Source: Leadbetterella sp031420365 (GTDB lineage Bacteria; Bacteroidota; Bacteroidia; Cytophagales; Spirosomataceae). From it: 64,000 nt of DNA. Both the position numbers and the translations under genes were made by a program. Each line of letters opens with the position of its first letter. Position 1 is the stretch's first letter. Under the pieces are notes generated by a model, which saw nothing but the letters and a program-made list of their open reading frames with translations, made no database searches and had not been told where the DNA came from. Shown here piece by piece: positions 54,457 to 62,946 of this stretch. The stretch covers positions 1 to 64,000 of the forward strand of contig JANOMP010000241.1 of the NCBI GenBank assembly GCA_031420365.1. The letters run 5' to 3'.

Positions 54457-54462
54457 TAAAAA

Positions 54463-54708
54463 TTATGCTTTTTTCTTTAATAATGCATAAAACTCAATCA
54501 TAAATCCAACAAAAGCTATAATTGGCCCCAAGGTTAATCCCATAAATCCAAAACCAAACTCTTCTTTATCAAGTGTCATGATAATAAATCCAGCAATAAT
54601 TAAAATGATACCTACAATCATAATCTTAAAATTTGACTTTGCGAAAGGCAAACCATCGAAATTTTCACTGGAAGACTTATCAGGGCTTTTTAAATTTTTT
54701 TCTTTCAT
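54463..54708 (-). CDS. DUF3098 small membrane protein
   Basis: An 81-residue protein with two helices (about 28-45 and 53-75) after a polar start (KEKNLKSPDKSSSENFDGLPFAK). The segment FAKSNFKIMIVGIILIIAGF is characteristic of DUF3098, which sits between ftsX and uppP in many Bacteroidota. Its conserved position suggests a role linked to FtsX or to membrane lipid-carrier recycling, but none is established to my knowledge. Confidence 0.85.
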   Translation of the reverse strand: MKEKNLKSPDKSSSENFDGLPFAKSNFKIMIVGIILIIAGFIIMTLDKEEFGFGFMGLTLGPIIAFVGFMIEFYALLKKKA

Positions 54709-54717
54709 TATTTAATT

Positions 54718-55596
54718 TTAATATAATTTATCTAAATCCATTTTATGATATCTGGCAATAGACTGGAACGTGCTTAGAATTCCTATCAAAGGGCCTAAAA
54801 TCAGTAATATTCCGAACAATATATAAATCGAACTATTGTTTTGTATTAATTCAAGCCCATCAATTTGATAAGTAGCTATTTTTTTAGTTATAAAAATTAA
54901 GCCCACAGAAATTATTGCAGCAACAAAACCTTGAAAAAAGCCTTTTTTAAGAAATGGTTTTTGAATAAAAAAATCTGTTGCCCCTACCAATTGCATAGTT
55001 CTAATAATAAATCGTTGAGAATATAATGCAAGTTTGATTGTATTGTTAATTAAAAGTAGGGTGGCAATAAAAAATATCATAACTACAATTGCCAAAACTT
55101 TATAAATTTTATTCACATTAGATATGATTCCTTTTAAGAAATCTTTTGCATAATCTACTTCAAAAACAAAGGGTATTTTTTCAATATTAGTTTTTATTTG
55201 AGTTAATTTGAGCTCAGTTATATATTCCTCTTTGAGTTTAATAGTGAATGAATCTCTAAAAGGATTATCTCCTAAAACATCTTGAAAATTTTCTTTGGTG
55301 TCATTAAAGAAGATTTCAGCGGCTGTTTCTTTTGAGATTAAAAAAATTTGAGGAACATTATTTTTTATATCAGCAATCGATAAGTTAATCAAGTCGCTTT
55401 TTAATTGACTTATTTCGTTTGCATCTAAATCTCTTTCTAAATAGACCTGAATTTCTATATTCTGCTTTACATATTTTATTAATTCTTTTGAAGAAAGAGC
55501 TATCCAACCACAAAATCCAATCATAAAAAGTGCTACTGATAAGCTTATTATGATTAATATTCCTGGATAACTTCCTAATCTTTTATTAAAACTCAT
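54718..55596 (-). CDS. ftsX: Cell division protein FtsX
   Basis: A 292-residue protein with four helices: the first near residues 12-33, then a periplasmic domain (QNIEIQVYLERDLDANEISQL), then three C-terminal helices. FtsX with the ATPase FtsE transmits ATP hydrolysis to periplasmic peptidoglycan hydrolase activators. Its partner ftsE is not adjacent but about 7 kb away at 62222-62905, a split arrangement. It starts the DUF3098-uppP-truB-ribF block. Confidence 0.92.
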   Translation of the reverse strand: MSFNKRLGSYPGILIIISLSVALFMIGFCGWIALSSKELIKYVKQNIEIQVYLERDLDANEISQLKSDLINLSIADIKNNVPQIFLISKETAAEIFFNDTKENFQDVLGDNPFRDSFTIKLKEEYITELKLTQIKTNIEKIPFVFEVDYAKDFLKGIISNVNKIYKVLAIVVMIFFIATLLLINNTIKLALYSQRFIIRTMQLVGATDFFIQKPFLKKGFFQGFVAAIISVGLIFITKKIATYQIDGLELIQNNSSIYILFGILLILGPLIGILSTFQSIARYHKMDLDKLY

Positions 55597-55683
55597 TTAG
55601 CTTACATTAAATCTTAAAAACAAATATAATTATTTTTTTTCGGGAAGAAATTTTACTTAAAAATTTTAAGATTTTTTAATTGT

Positions 55684-56544
55684 TCAATCTCCTTTTTTTA
55701 TTGATTCTTTAAGAGCATTCCATTCTGCAATTTGTTCAGGCATGCTTTGTTCAATAATGTTTTGAACTATTAGCGTTATGTCTTCTAAGCTTTGATTATC
55801 ATTGAAATATATGGGCTTTTTAAATTTTACACTTAGCTCAGTATTTCTTTTTTTATATTTTAACCCAGTTTTATTAAATGCTCTTCTAAAACCATTAATT
55901 ACTACCGGCACAACAATTGGTTTATTTTGAAGAATAATATGAGCAGTACCTTTTCTGATTGGAGCATAAGGACTTGTAGTACCTTGTGGAAAGCTGACAA
56001 CCCATCCAAATTTTAAACCCTTTGATACATTGTCTCCTGCTGAAGAATCTACTTCTCTTTTTACATTTATTCCTTCTGCACGCCAACTTCTTTCCACTAA
56101 AATAGCCCCAGCTAAACTAAATAGTTTTGGTATTATTCCTGTTTTCATTGTTTCTTTTGCTGCAACATAAAAAATTTTAGCTCGAGGAGAAAACAGATAT
56201 ATTGGAATTAGCTTTTTTCCAAACCCCCATTTTTCATTACAAAAGATATGATAAAATGAAATTACATCTGCAAAATAGGTTTGGTGATTAGAAATGAAAA
56301 AAACATTTTCGTTTGGTAAATTTTTTAAATATTCAGTGCCTTCAATCTTGAGTTTGTTTACAATAGCTATCCTCCAATAAGTAGGCCAGCCTGCCAAAAA
56401 AATTATAGCTCTTTTTAAAATTAACCAGTTGCCAAAAGGATCTTTTTGGAAAATTCCGAAAATATCTAAATAGGAAAGAATCCTTAAAAATTTATTTTCT
56501 GAGGAATTGGGTGTTGGTAGGAAGTTTTTTAATATTCTTATCAT
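55684..56544 (-). CDS. Lysophospholipid acyltransferase family protein (variant motif)
   Basis: A 286-residue PlsC-like acyltransferase. The catalytic His/Asp box reads NHQTYFAD, i.e. H-x5-D rather than the standard H-x4-D, and the second motif reads FPQGTTSP in place of FPEGTRS. I recall the same variant in many Bacteroidota homologs, so it is a subfamily feature, not decay. Likely transfers an acyl chain onto lysophosphatidate or another lysolipid at the inner membrane. It lies 87 bases before ftsX on the same strand. Confidence 0.82.
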   Translation of the reverse strand: MIRILKNFLPTPNSSENKFLRILSYLDIFGIFQKDPFGNWLILKRAIIFLAGWPTYWRIAIVNKLKIEGTEYLKNLPNENVFFISNHQTYFADVISFYHIFCNEKWGFGKKLIPIYLFSPRAKIFYVAAKETMKTGIIPKLFSLAGAILVERSWRAEGINVKREVDSSAGDNVSKGLKFGWVVSFPQGTTSPYAPIRKGTAHIILQNKPIVVPVVINGFRRAFNKTGLKYKKRNTELSVKFKKPIYFNDNQSLEDITLIVQNIIEQSMPEQIAEWNALKESIKKGD

Positions 56545-56617
56545 TAGGATTAATTATAAATATAAAGAGTGAGAATAAGTCGGTCATTATATTATTTACA
56601 ATAGTAAAATGTGACTA

Positions 56618-57202
56618 TTAATTTCTTTTATCTATTTCATCTCTAATTTTAGCGGCTTTTTCATAATCTTCATTTCTAATAGCCTCTTCCAATATTTTCT
56701 TAAGTTCTTCTATTGAATTTGCATTTATTTCTTGTGCAGATTTTACTTTCACTTTTTTAGGAGGTTCAATATCCTTCTCTTGATTATTAACATCCGCAGC
56801 ACTTATTCCAGCTTCATTTAATACATTTTCATTCGTAAAAATTGCCGCATTAAAACGTAAAGCAATAGCTACTGCATCAGAAGGACGTGCATCTATGTTC
56901 TTTTGACGTATTCCATCAGTACATATTATTTTAGAGAAGAATACTCCTTCTGATATATCAGAAATATGTATTTCTTCAACCGAAAAATCGAAAGATTTTG
57001 AGAAAGATTTGAAAAGATCATGGGTTAAGGGCCTAGAGGGTTGAATTTTCTCCATTTCGATTGCAATTGCCTGAGCTTCAAACATGCCTATTATTATAGG
57101 TAATCTTCTTTCACCATTAACTTCAGAAAGAATTAAAGTAAAAGATCCCGCCTGTAACTGGCTAGGAGATAAGTCAAGTATTTCGAGTTTTATTTTATCC
57201 AC
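56618..57202 (-). CDS. Bifunctional nuclease family protein (DUF151) with UVR motif
   Basis: A 194-residue protein from GTG 57202. Residues ~1-135 are the BFN/DUF151 domain (RRLPIIIGMFEAQAIAIEME, RPLTHDLF, IDARPSDAVAIALRFNAAIF). The C-terminus is a UvrB/UvrC-type helical hairpin (IEELKKILEEAIRNEDYEKA and AAKIRDEIDKR). Plant and bacterial BFN proteins show DNase/RNase activity; the cellular role in Bacteroidota is not settled. Confidence 0.9.
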   Translation of the reverse strand: MDKIKLEILDLSPSQLQAGSFTLILSEVNGERRLPIIIGMFEAQAIAIEMEKIQPSRPLTHDLFKSFSKSFDFSVEEIHISDISEGVFFSKIICTDGIRQKNIDARPSDAVAIALRFNAAIFTNENVLNEAGISAADVNNQEKDIEPPKKVKVKSAQEINANSIEELKKILEEAIRNEDYEKAAKIRDEIDKRN

Positions 57203-57363
57203 AATGCAAATATAATATATTTTAATGCACTCTTAAAATGAAAGCTTAGTTTAAAGGAAATTATGTAATAATAATTTCATAAAATTACTTTTTTTTGAAA
57301 CATTGAATTTTGATTTTTTTTTGAAACGTTCAAATTAAGAGATGGACTTATTATTTGTCAATA

Positions 57364-57397
57364 CTTTAATTAAAATTTTTGGAAATTTTAATTAAAG
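57364..57397 (-). terminator. Perfect 15-bp AT hairpin overlapping a stop codon
   Basis: CTTTAATTAAAATTT (57364-57378) and its exact complement (57383-57397) enclose a 4-base loop. The TAA of the TIGR02757 gene (57394-57392) lies within one arm. There is no G/C-rich base and no clean U-tract, so it may protect the 3' end or weakly terminate. Confidence 0.5.
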
Positions 57398-58171
57398 TTG
57401 TCCTTCAAAATAGTTTTCAATGCCCAATCCAAATAGGGCAAAATCAAATTTTACTGGATCAATTGGGTCTATAGATTTTAATATGCTCGTTATCTCTTCT
57501 GCCATTTGCCAATCTGGTTTTGTTCTAGCAGTAAATTTTAAAATCTTGGCTGTCCGTTCCACATGCACATCGCAAGGACATATTAATTCTGAAGGTTTTA
57601 TTCTTTTCCAAATACCAAAATCTACTCCTTTATTATCTTGTCTTACCATCCATCTAAGATACATATTAATTCGCTTACAAGCTGAATTTTTTATTGGGCT
57701 AGAGATATGTTTTTTTGTTCTATTAGGAAAATCTTCAATAGAGAAAAAATATTTTTGAAAGAAAATAAGTCTTTCTTTTTGAGATATTAAGCTATTGCTT
57801 TGCAAAAAAGCATCTTCTAATGAATCAAAATTTGAATAGTGGTATTTAAAAAACTCAATAAAATATAAAAGATCAGTAAAATTAAATGTTCGGTGAACAA
57901 AAGATTGAAAAATTTTTAAATCAGAACTTTTGCAATTTTTTATAAATTCAAAAGGAGCATTATCCATTTTATTCATTAAATCATTACACTTTGAAATAAT
58001 TGTAACTCTTTGTCCCCAAGCTAATATTGCAGCAAAAAAACCTGCTATTTCAATGTCTTGCTTTAAAGTGAATTGATGTGGAATACAAATGGGATCATTT
58101 TTTATGAATCCAATTTGATTAAATTTCTCAAATTTTTCTTCTAAAAGATCTTTAGTAATTTGAGATATCAT
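57392..58171 (-). CDS. TIGR02757 family protein, unknown function
   Basis: A 259-residue protein with the landmarks of the TIGR02757/DUF2400 family: DPICIPHQFTLKQDIEIAGFFAAILAWGQR near the start (read in parts), NRTKKHISSP, CKRINMYLRWMVR and a C-terminal FALFGLGIENYF. The RINMYLRWMVRQ..GVDFGIW and CDVHVERTAKIL segments recall HhH-GPD-type DNA glycosylases, from which the family may derive, but no function is established. A 15-bp hairpin covers its stop codon. Confidence 0.8.
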   Translation of the reverse strand: MISQITKDLLEEKFEKFNQIGFIKNDPICIPHQFTLKQDIEIAGFFAAILAWGQRVTIISKCNDLMNKMDNAPFEFIKNCKSSDLKIFQSFVHRTFNFTDLLYFIEFFKYHYSNFDSLEDAFLQSNSLISQKERLIFFQKYFFSIEDFPNRTKKHISSPIKNSACKRINMYLRWMVRQDNKGVDFGIWKRIKPSELICPCDVHVERTAKILKFTARTKPDWQMAEEITSILKSIDPIDPVKFDFALFGLGIENYFEGQL

Positions 58172-58180
58172 TTGTATTAA

Positions 58181-59044
58181 TTATAAAGTATTTAATTTAA
58201 AATAATCTACTTTGGCTCTTATTTTAGAGTCTTTTGGTTTAAGTTGATAAAATGCGAAAGGCGAAAGTTTAATCAATAACCCTTGATCTGGCCCTTTGGA
58301 ATTAATTTTGCCAACAACTTTAGCATTAATACTTGCTCCAGTAGCTTCATTAGTTACTTTAATAATAGTTCCAACTGCTGCAGTTTTATGAAGAGCTAAA
58401 TAATTTCTACTTCGATTAGTAGTATTTATTACCTCAGCAACGCCTTGTTCACTTACTACTTTTCCTTTTAAAGTTGGAATAAATTTGTATTCTTTAGGTG
58501 TTTTGGTAGCATTACCTTTTAGTAGTTTAATTATTTCATTTTTGTCAACTATAAGATTTTGACCAATAGAAATTTTGTTTCCAGTGATTCTATTCACTTC
58601 CACTAAATCTATCATTTCAAGTTCATACAATTTTGAAATTGAAAAAATAGTTTCACTTACTGCTACAATATGTAAATTACTTTTTTTTTCTAAAGTTTTT
58701 CTCTTAATTGAATCAACTTCATTCCCTTTGTTTTTTTTGATAATCTCTTTTTTTTGAACGTTTACTTCAATTGGTTTACCATTTTTCTTTAGCGGAAACT
58801 TGAGTTCTTGTCCGATTCTAATATTAGTTAGATTATTTAAAGAAGGATTTAGCGCAAATATCTCCTCTAATGGGCATTTATATTTTTTAATTAATCCATA
58901 AAAAGTCTCGCCTGAGCTCACTTTATGTACAACATAAACAAAATTATTGATTATTTCAGTTCTTAAAGAATCTGCGTTTTGAATTTTTAAAGCAAAAGAA
59001 CTTTTTGAAAAAATAATTAACAAAATTAGAATCTTAAATTTCAT
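58181..59044 (-). CDS. Secreted protein with two LysM domains and an RlpA-like double-psi barrel
   Basis: A 287-residue protein with signal peptide MKFKILILLIIFSKSSFA. LysM 1 (about 35-83) starts YVVHKVSSGETFYGLIKKY; LysM 2 (about 122-168) starts LHIVAVSETIFSISKLYE. The C-terminal ~90 residues (RNYLALHKTAAVGTIIKVTN, ASINAKVVGKI) resemble the RlpA double-psi beta-barrel, but the V-N-D-R-G-P segment that carries a catalytic Asp in RlpA is replaced by VVGKINSKGPD. It probably binds peptidoglycan; lytic transglycosylase activity is doubtful. Confidence 0.75.
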   Translation of the reverse strand: MKFKILILLIIFSKSSFALKIQNADSLRTEIINNFVYVVHKVSSGETFYGLIKKYKCPLEEIFALNPSLNNLTNIRIGQELKFPLKKNGKPIEVNVQKKEIIKKNKGNEVDSIKRKTLEKKSNLHIVAVSETIFSISKLYELEMIDLVEVNRITGNKISIGQNLIVDKNEIIKLLKGNATKTPKEYKFIPTLKGKVVSEQGVAEVINTTNRSRNYLALHKTAAVGTIIKVTNEATGASINAKVVGKINSKGPDQGLLIKLSPFAFYQLKPKDSKIRAKVDYFKLNTL

Positions 59045-59163
59045 ATTTGGAAAGGATACTATTATGCAAAATTAGATTATTTATACTTTAATTTTGTATT
59101 TTGTTTAATCAATGTTTCGTTTTAGGTAAACTTGCTTAGTTTTGTAATGGAAAATTAAATCAA

Positions 59164-59913
59164 ATGAAAATACTTGGGATTATTCCTGCAAGATATGCGT
59201 CAACGAGATTTCCAGAGAAGTTAATTCAGGAGGTGAATGGAAAATCTATTTTACAATTTGTTTATGAGCAATGTCTGAAATCTAGCTACTTAAGTAAAGT
59301 TATTATAGCAACTGACCATGAATTGATTTTTGAGAAAGTTAAAGGTTTTGGTGCTGAAGTAGTAATGACTTCTACAAAACATTTGTCAGGAACAGACAGA
59401 TGTGCCGAGGCTTTAGTTATTTACGGTGGAGCAAAGGAATTCGACTTTGCCATAAATATTCAAGGCGACGAACCTTTGATTTCTCCGAATACTATTGATG
59501 ATTTATGCGGAATTTTTAATAATAGAACTGAGATTGCTTCGGTGTATAAGAAAATTTCTTTAATAGAGGAGTTACTGAACCCCAATGTAGTAAAAGTGGT
59601 AATAGGAGAAAACAAACAGGCTTTGTATTTTAGTAGGTCGCCAATCCCATTTGTAAGAGATGAAGAAATTGATAACTGGCTGGTTAATCATTCGTTTTTT
59701 AAACATTTAGGTATGTATGGATTTCGAGCAGATATCCTTGAAAAAATAGTAAAAATTCCAGTAAGTAAATTGGAGGTTGTTGAAAAGCTTGAACAATTAA
59801 GATGGTTGGTAAATGGATATAAAATTTCAATGCAGGAAACCTCTAATGAAAGTATGGGCATAGATACCCAAGAAGATTTTGATAGGTTTAAACAATTTAT
59901 AGGAAAAAAATAG
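59164..59913 (+). CDS. kdsB: 3-deoxy-manno-octulosonate cytidylyltransferase (CMP-Kdo synthetase)
   Basis: A 249-residue nucleotidyltransferase: start MKILGIIPARYASTRFPEK with the CTP-binding PARxxSxRxPxK motif, STKHLSGTDRCAEAL, NIQGDEPLISP (metal-binding Asp) and the C-terminal GIDTQEDFDR. It activates Kdo as CMP-Kdo for LPS inner core or lipid A. A -7-like TAGTTTTG lies at 59137-59144, without a well-placed -33. PorX follows after 39 bases. Confidence 0.95.
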   Translation: MKILGIIPARYASTRFPEKLIQEVNGKSILQFVYEQCLKSSYLSKVIIATDHELIFEKVKGFGAEVVMTSTKHLSGTDRCAEALVIYGGAKEFDFAINIQGDEPLISPNTIDDLCGIFNNRTEIASVYKKISLIEELLNPNVVKVVIGENKQALYFSRSPIPFVRDEEIDNWLVNHSFFKHLGMYGFRADILEKIVKIPVSKLEVVEKLEQLRWLVNGYKISMQETSNESMGIDTQEDFDRFKQFIGKK

Positions 59914-59952
59914 CGTATACCATTTAATAGTAAAATTCATTTAAAAAATAAT

Positions 59953-61518
59953 ATGCAGCGATTCACCATTCTTTGGGCCGATGACGAAATAGAACTTTTA
60001 AAACCATATATTGTATTTTTAGAAAACAAAGGATATGATGTGACTCCAGTACCGAGTGGTGCCGACGCTTTAGATTTAGTGGAAAAGCAAAATTTTGATA
60101 TCATTTTTTTGGACGAAATGATGGCAGGAATGACTGGTTTGGATACTTTGGTTCAAATAAAAAAAATAAAGCCAAATATTCCAGTGGTTATGATTACTAA
60201 GTCTGAAGAAGAGAGAATAATGGAAGAGGCCATTGGTTCCAAAATAGCCGATTATCTAATAAAGCCAATAAATCCAAATCAAATATTGCTTTCAGTTAAA
60301 AAGATTTTAGAAAACAAAAGACTAGTTTCTGAAAAAACCAATTCCAGCTATATGCAAGATTTTAGACAAATCTCAATGGAATATAATGATGATCTAGATT
60401 TTAATCAATGGGTAGAGATTTATAAGAAGTTGGTTTTTTGGGAGTTAGAGATTGATAATTCTGCAGATAAATCTATGGAGGAAGTTTTTTTGATGCAGAA
60501 ATCGGAAGCTAATGCCAGATTTTCAAATTTTATTGAAGATAGTTATGAAGGATGGATGATTGATCCTAAAGTAAAAAAGCCTGTTATGTCCCATAACCTA
60601 ATGAAAACAAAAGTTTTTCCATTAATTAATGGCACATCTCCTCTATTTTTTGTTTTGATAGATAATTTCAGGCTAGATCAATGGAAAATTTTTGAAGAGA
60701 TTATCAATGATTTATTTAGCGTAGAGCAAGACGAAACCTATTATTCAATCCTTCCAACTGCCACTTCTTATGCAAGAAATGCTATTTTCTCAGGACTAAC
60801 CCCCTTAGAAATGTCAAAGCAACATGCCGATTTATGGGTGACTGACGAGGGGGAAAATGAAGAAGGCTTAAATAAAAATGAAGAGGAGTTTTTAAGAAGA
60901 CAATTAAAAAAACAAAATTTAAGTCATAAGTTTTCCTATCATAAAATTTTAAACAATTCTCAAGCCAAAAACATAGTAGAAAATTTCAACAATCTTTTAA
61001 AGGATGATTTAGTGGTGGTGGTTTATAATTTTATTGATATGTTGTCTCATGCTCGAACTGATATGGCCGTTATCAAAGAATTGGCACCGGATGAATCTGC
61101 ATATAGATCTATTACTAAATCATGGATTCAACACTCCCCTTTACTAGATTTCTTTAAGCTTATTGCATCTAAAAAAGGAAGAGTGGTAGTAACTACAGAC
61201 CACGGGATGGTAAAAGTGAAGAATCCAAAAAGGATTGTTGGTGACAGAAACGTAAATACAAACTTGAGATATAAGCAAGGCAAAAATTTGAATTTAGATG
61301 ATAAAAGAGATGGAGTAATTGAAGTTAGAAAGCCAGAAAATTACAAATTGCCGAGTCCAAATATGTCAACTTCTTATTTTTTTACAACTTCTGATTATTT
61401 CTTTGCCTATCCAAATAACTTTAACCATTATGTGGGACATTATAAGGATACATTTCAGCATGGAGGAGTGTCACTAGAAGAAATTATTATACCATTTGCT
61501 GTACTAAAAGCTAGGTAG
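59953..61518 (+). CDS. porX: PorX, type IX secretion response regulator with alkaline-phosphatase-fold domain
   Basis: A 521-residue protein. Residues 1-120 are a CheY-like receiver: acidic pair D10-D11, phospho-acceptor D54 (IIFLDEMMAGM), T82 and K104 (YLIKP). From about 155 a helical linker leads into an alkaline-phosphatase-superfamily (PglZ-like) domain with LIDNFRLDQWK, PTATSYARNAIFSG, VVTTDHGMV and QHGGVSLEEIIIPF. PorX, with the kinase PorY, controls type IX secretion and is a phylum marker. porY is not in the window. The domain order and length are canonical. Confidence 0.94.
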   Translation: MQRFTILWADDEIELLKPYIVFLENKGYDVTPVPSGADALDLVEKQNFDIIFLDEMMAGMTGLDTLVQIKKIKPNIPVVMITKSEEERIMEEAIGSKIADYLIKPINPNQILLSVKKILENKRLVSEKTNSSYMQDFRQISMEYNDDLDFNQWVEIYKKLVFWELEIDNSADKSMEEVFLMQKSEANARFSNFIEDSYEGWMIDPKVKKPVMSHNLMKTKVFPLINGTSPLFFVLIDNFRLDQWKIFEEIINDLFSVEQDETYYSILPTATSYARNAIFSGLTPLEMSKQHADLWVTDEGENEEGLNKNEEEFLRRQLKKQNLSHKFSYHKILNNSQAKNIVENFNNLLKDDLVVVVYNFIDMLSHARTDMAVIKELAPDESAYRSITKSWIQHSPLLDFFKLIASKKGRVVVTTDHGMVKVKNPKRIVGDRNVNTNLRYKQGKNLNLDDKRDGVIEVRKPENYKLPSPNMSTSYFFTTSDYFFAYPNNFNHYVGHYKDTFQHGGVSLEEIIIPFAVLKAR

Positions 61519-61521
61519 TTT

Positions 61522-62247
61522 ATGAATAAAATATCAATTATAAGTATTCTGTTTTTTGCTAAAAGTTTAGAATTAGTTGCACAAACAAATCCTGAGGATT
61601 TTATAGATAGGAAATTCTTTAACATTGCATTAGTAAATAGCAATCCCTATGGAAATTTTAGAAAAGGTTTAAAAAGTGAATACGTAAAATCTAGTTCAAT
61701 TGGAGTGGTTATGTCCTATTTTTTTAATCCTTTATATAATTCCTCTTTAAATAATAAAGTATTTATTGGGGCTGAAGTTGGATTTTCGAATCGTCAGCAA
61801 TCAAAATTTAAAAATTACCCTCCCGGTGGTGATTTTTATTTGGGTCATAATGAAATTTGGACAAATTTTGCTGTTCGTTATCGCCCTCTAACTTTAGTTT
61901 CAAACTTTAATCCCTATTTAGAAGCGTTTTTTGGTCCTAGAATTTTTAATTCAAAAATGATGGAAAGATTTGGCCAGGACGAAGTAAAAAAAGTAGAAGG
62001 GTTTTTGAGTTCAACTTTAAATTATGGGTTAAATCTAGGTTGTGGGTATAAAATATCCAAAAACAGCCATTCAGCTACTTATTTTGATGTCAATCTAGGA
62101 CTTCTTCAAGCAAATGGAGTTAAATTAATCAACAGAAATATAGTAGGTTTAGACAATGATTATTTTGTGATAGGAGCTAAAACTGTTTTGAAACCTCAAA
62201 ATGTAGTTTTAAAATTAGGCATTACAAAGTATCTCCAAGGTCGTTGA
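61522..62247 (+). CDS. Predicted outer-membrane beta-barrel protein, unknown function
   Basis: A 241-residue protein starting 3 bases after the porX stop. Signal peptide about 1-21 (MNKISIISILFFAKSLELVA). The rest alternates polar and hydrophobic residues with aromatic girdles and ends in strand-like segments (YFVIGAKTVLKPQNVVLKLG), as in porin-family barrels of about eight to ten strands. No specific family recognised. Its 3' end overlaps the convergent ftsE by 26 bases. Cotranscription with porX is likely from spacing, but a link to secretion is untested. Confidence 0.65.
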   Translation: MNKISIISILFFAKSLELVAQTNPEDFIDRKFFNIALVNSNPYGNFRKGLKSEYVKSSSIGVVMSYFFNPLYNSSLNNKVFIGAEVGFSNRQQSKFKNYPPGGDFYLGHNEIWTNFAVRYRPLTLVSNFNPYLEAFFGPRIFNSKMMERFGQDEVKKVEGFLSSTLNYGLNLGCGYKISKNSHSATYFDVNLGLLQANGVKLINRNIVGLDNDYFVIGAKTVLKPQNVVLKLGITKYLQGR

Positions 62248-62905
62248 TTTTGCCACCATCGCAATAAAGAGTTCTCCTTGGAAATCTCTCTATAAGATCA
62301 AGCTCGTGTGTGGCCATTAACACTGCGGTTTTTGAAACTTCGTTTATTTTAAAAAACAACTTTAATATTTCTATTGATTTCTCTGGGTCTAAATTTCCCG
62401 TTGGTTCATCTGCTAATAGAATCTCCGGGTGATTTAACAATGCCCTTGCTATCGCTATCCTTTGTTGTTCTCCTCCTGAAAGTTGATGTGGCATCTTTTT
62501 CAAAACATCAGGCAACCCCACTAATTCTAAAACTTCTGATATCCTTTTATTAATTTTTCCTTTTTCATCCCATCCCATAGCTTCCATAAAGAATTGAAGG
62601 TTGTGTAGCACATTTCGATCAGATAAAAGCTGGAAATCTTGAAAAATAATTCCTATTTTTCTTCTTAAATAAGGAATTTCTTTATGCTTTATTTTGTCTA
62701 AAGAAAAACCTACTATGGAAGCTGATCCCTTTTCTAACCAAAGATCAGCATAAAGGGTTTTTAGTAAAGAGCTTTTTCCACTGCCTGTTTTGCCAATCAA
62801 ATACACAAATTCTCCCTTAGATATACTAAAATTTACGTTGGATAAAATCAAATTTTCTTTTTGATAAATATCAACTTTAGAAAGAGAAATTATGGGTTCG
62901 CTCAT
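62222..62905 (-). CDS. ftsE: Cell division ATP-binding protein FtsE
   Basis: A 227-residue ABC ATPase with Walker A GKTGSGKSS (38-46), Q-loop FQDFQLLSDRNVLHN, signature LSGGEQQR (142-149), Walker B ILLADEPTGNLDP and H-loop ATHELDLI. The Q-loop region (LLSDRNVxxN) is typical of FtsE rather than other ABC ATPases. It works with FtsX, encoded 7 kb away. It follows the transaldolase gene by 41 bases and is convergent, with overlap, to the barrel-protein gene. Confidence 0.9.
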   Translation of the reverse strand: MSEPIISLSKVDIYQKENLILSNVNFSISKGEFVYLIGKTGSGKSSLLKTLYADLWLEKGSASIVGFSLDKIKHKEIPYLRRKIGIIFQDFQLLSDRNVLHNLQFFMEAMGWDEKGKINKRISEVLELVGLPDVLKKMPHQLSGGEQQRIAIARALLNHPEILLADEPTGNLDPEKSIEILKLFFKINEVSKTAVLMATHELDLIERFPRRTLYCDGGKINDLGDTL

Positions 62906-62946
62906 CTATTAAAATATAAAATGGCAAAAACTTTTTAAAAATTTTC

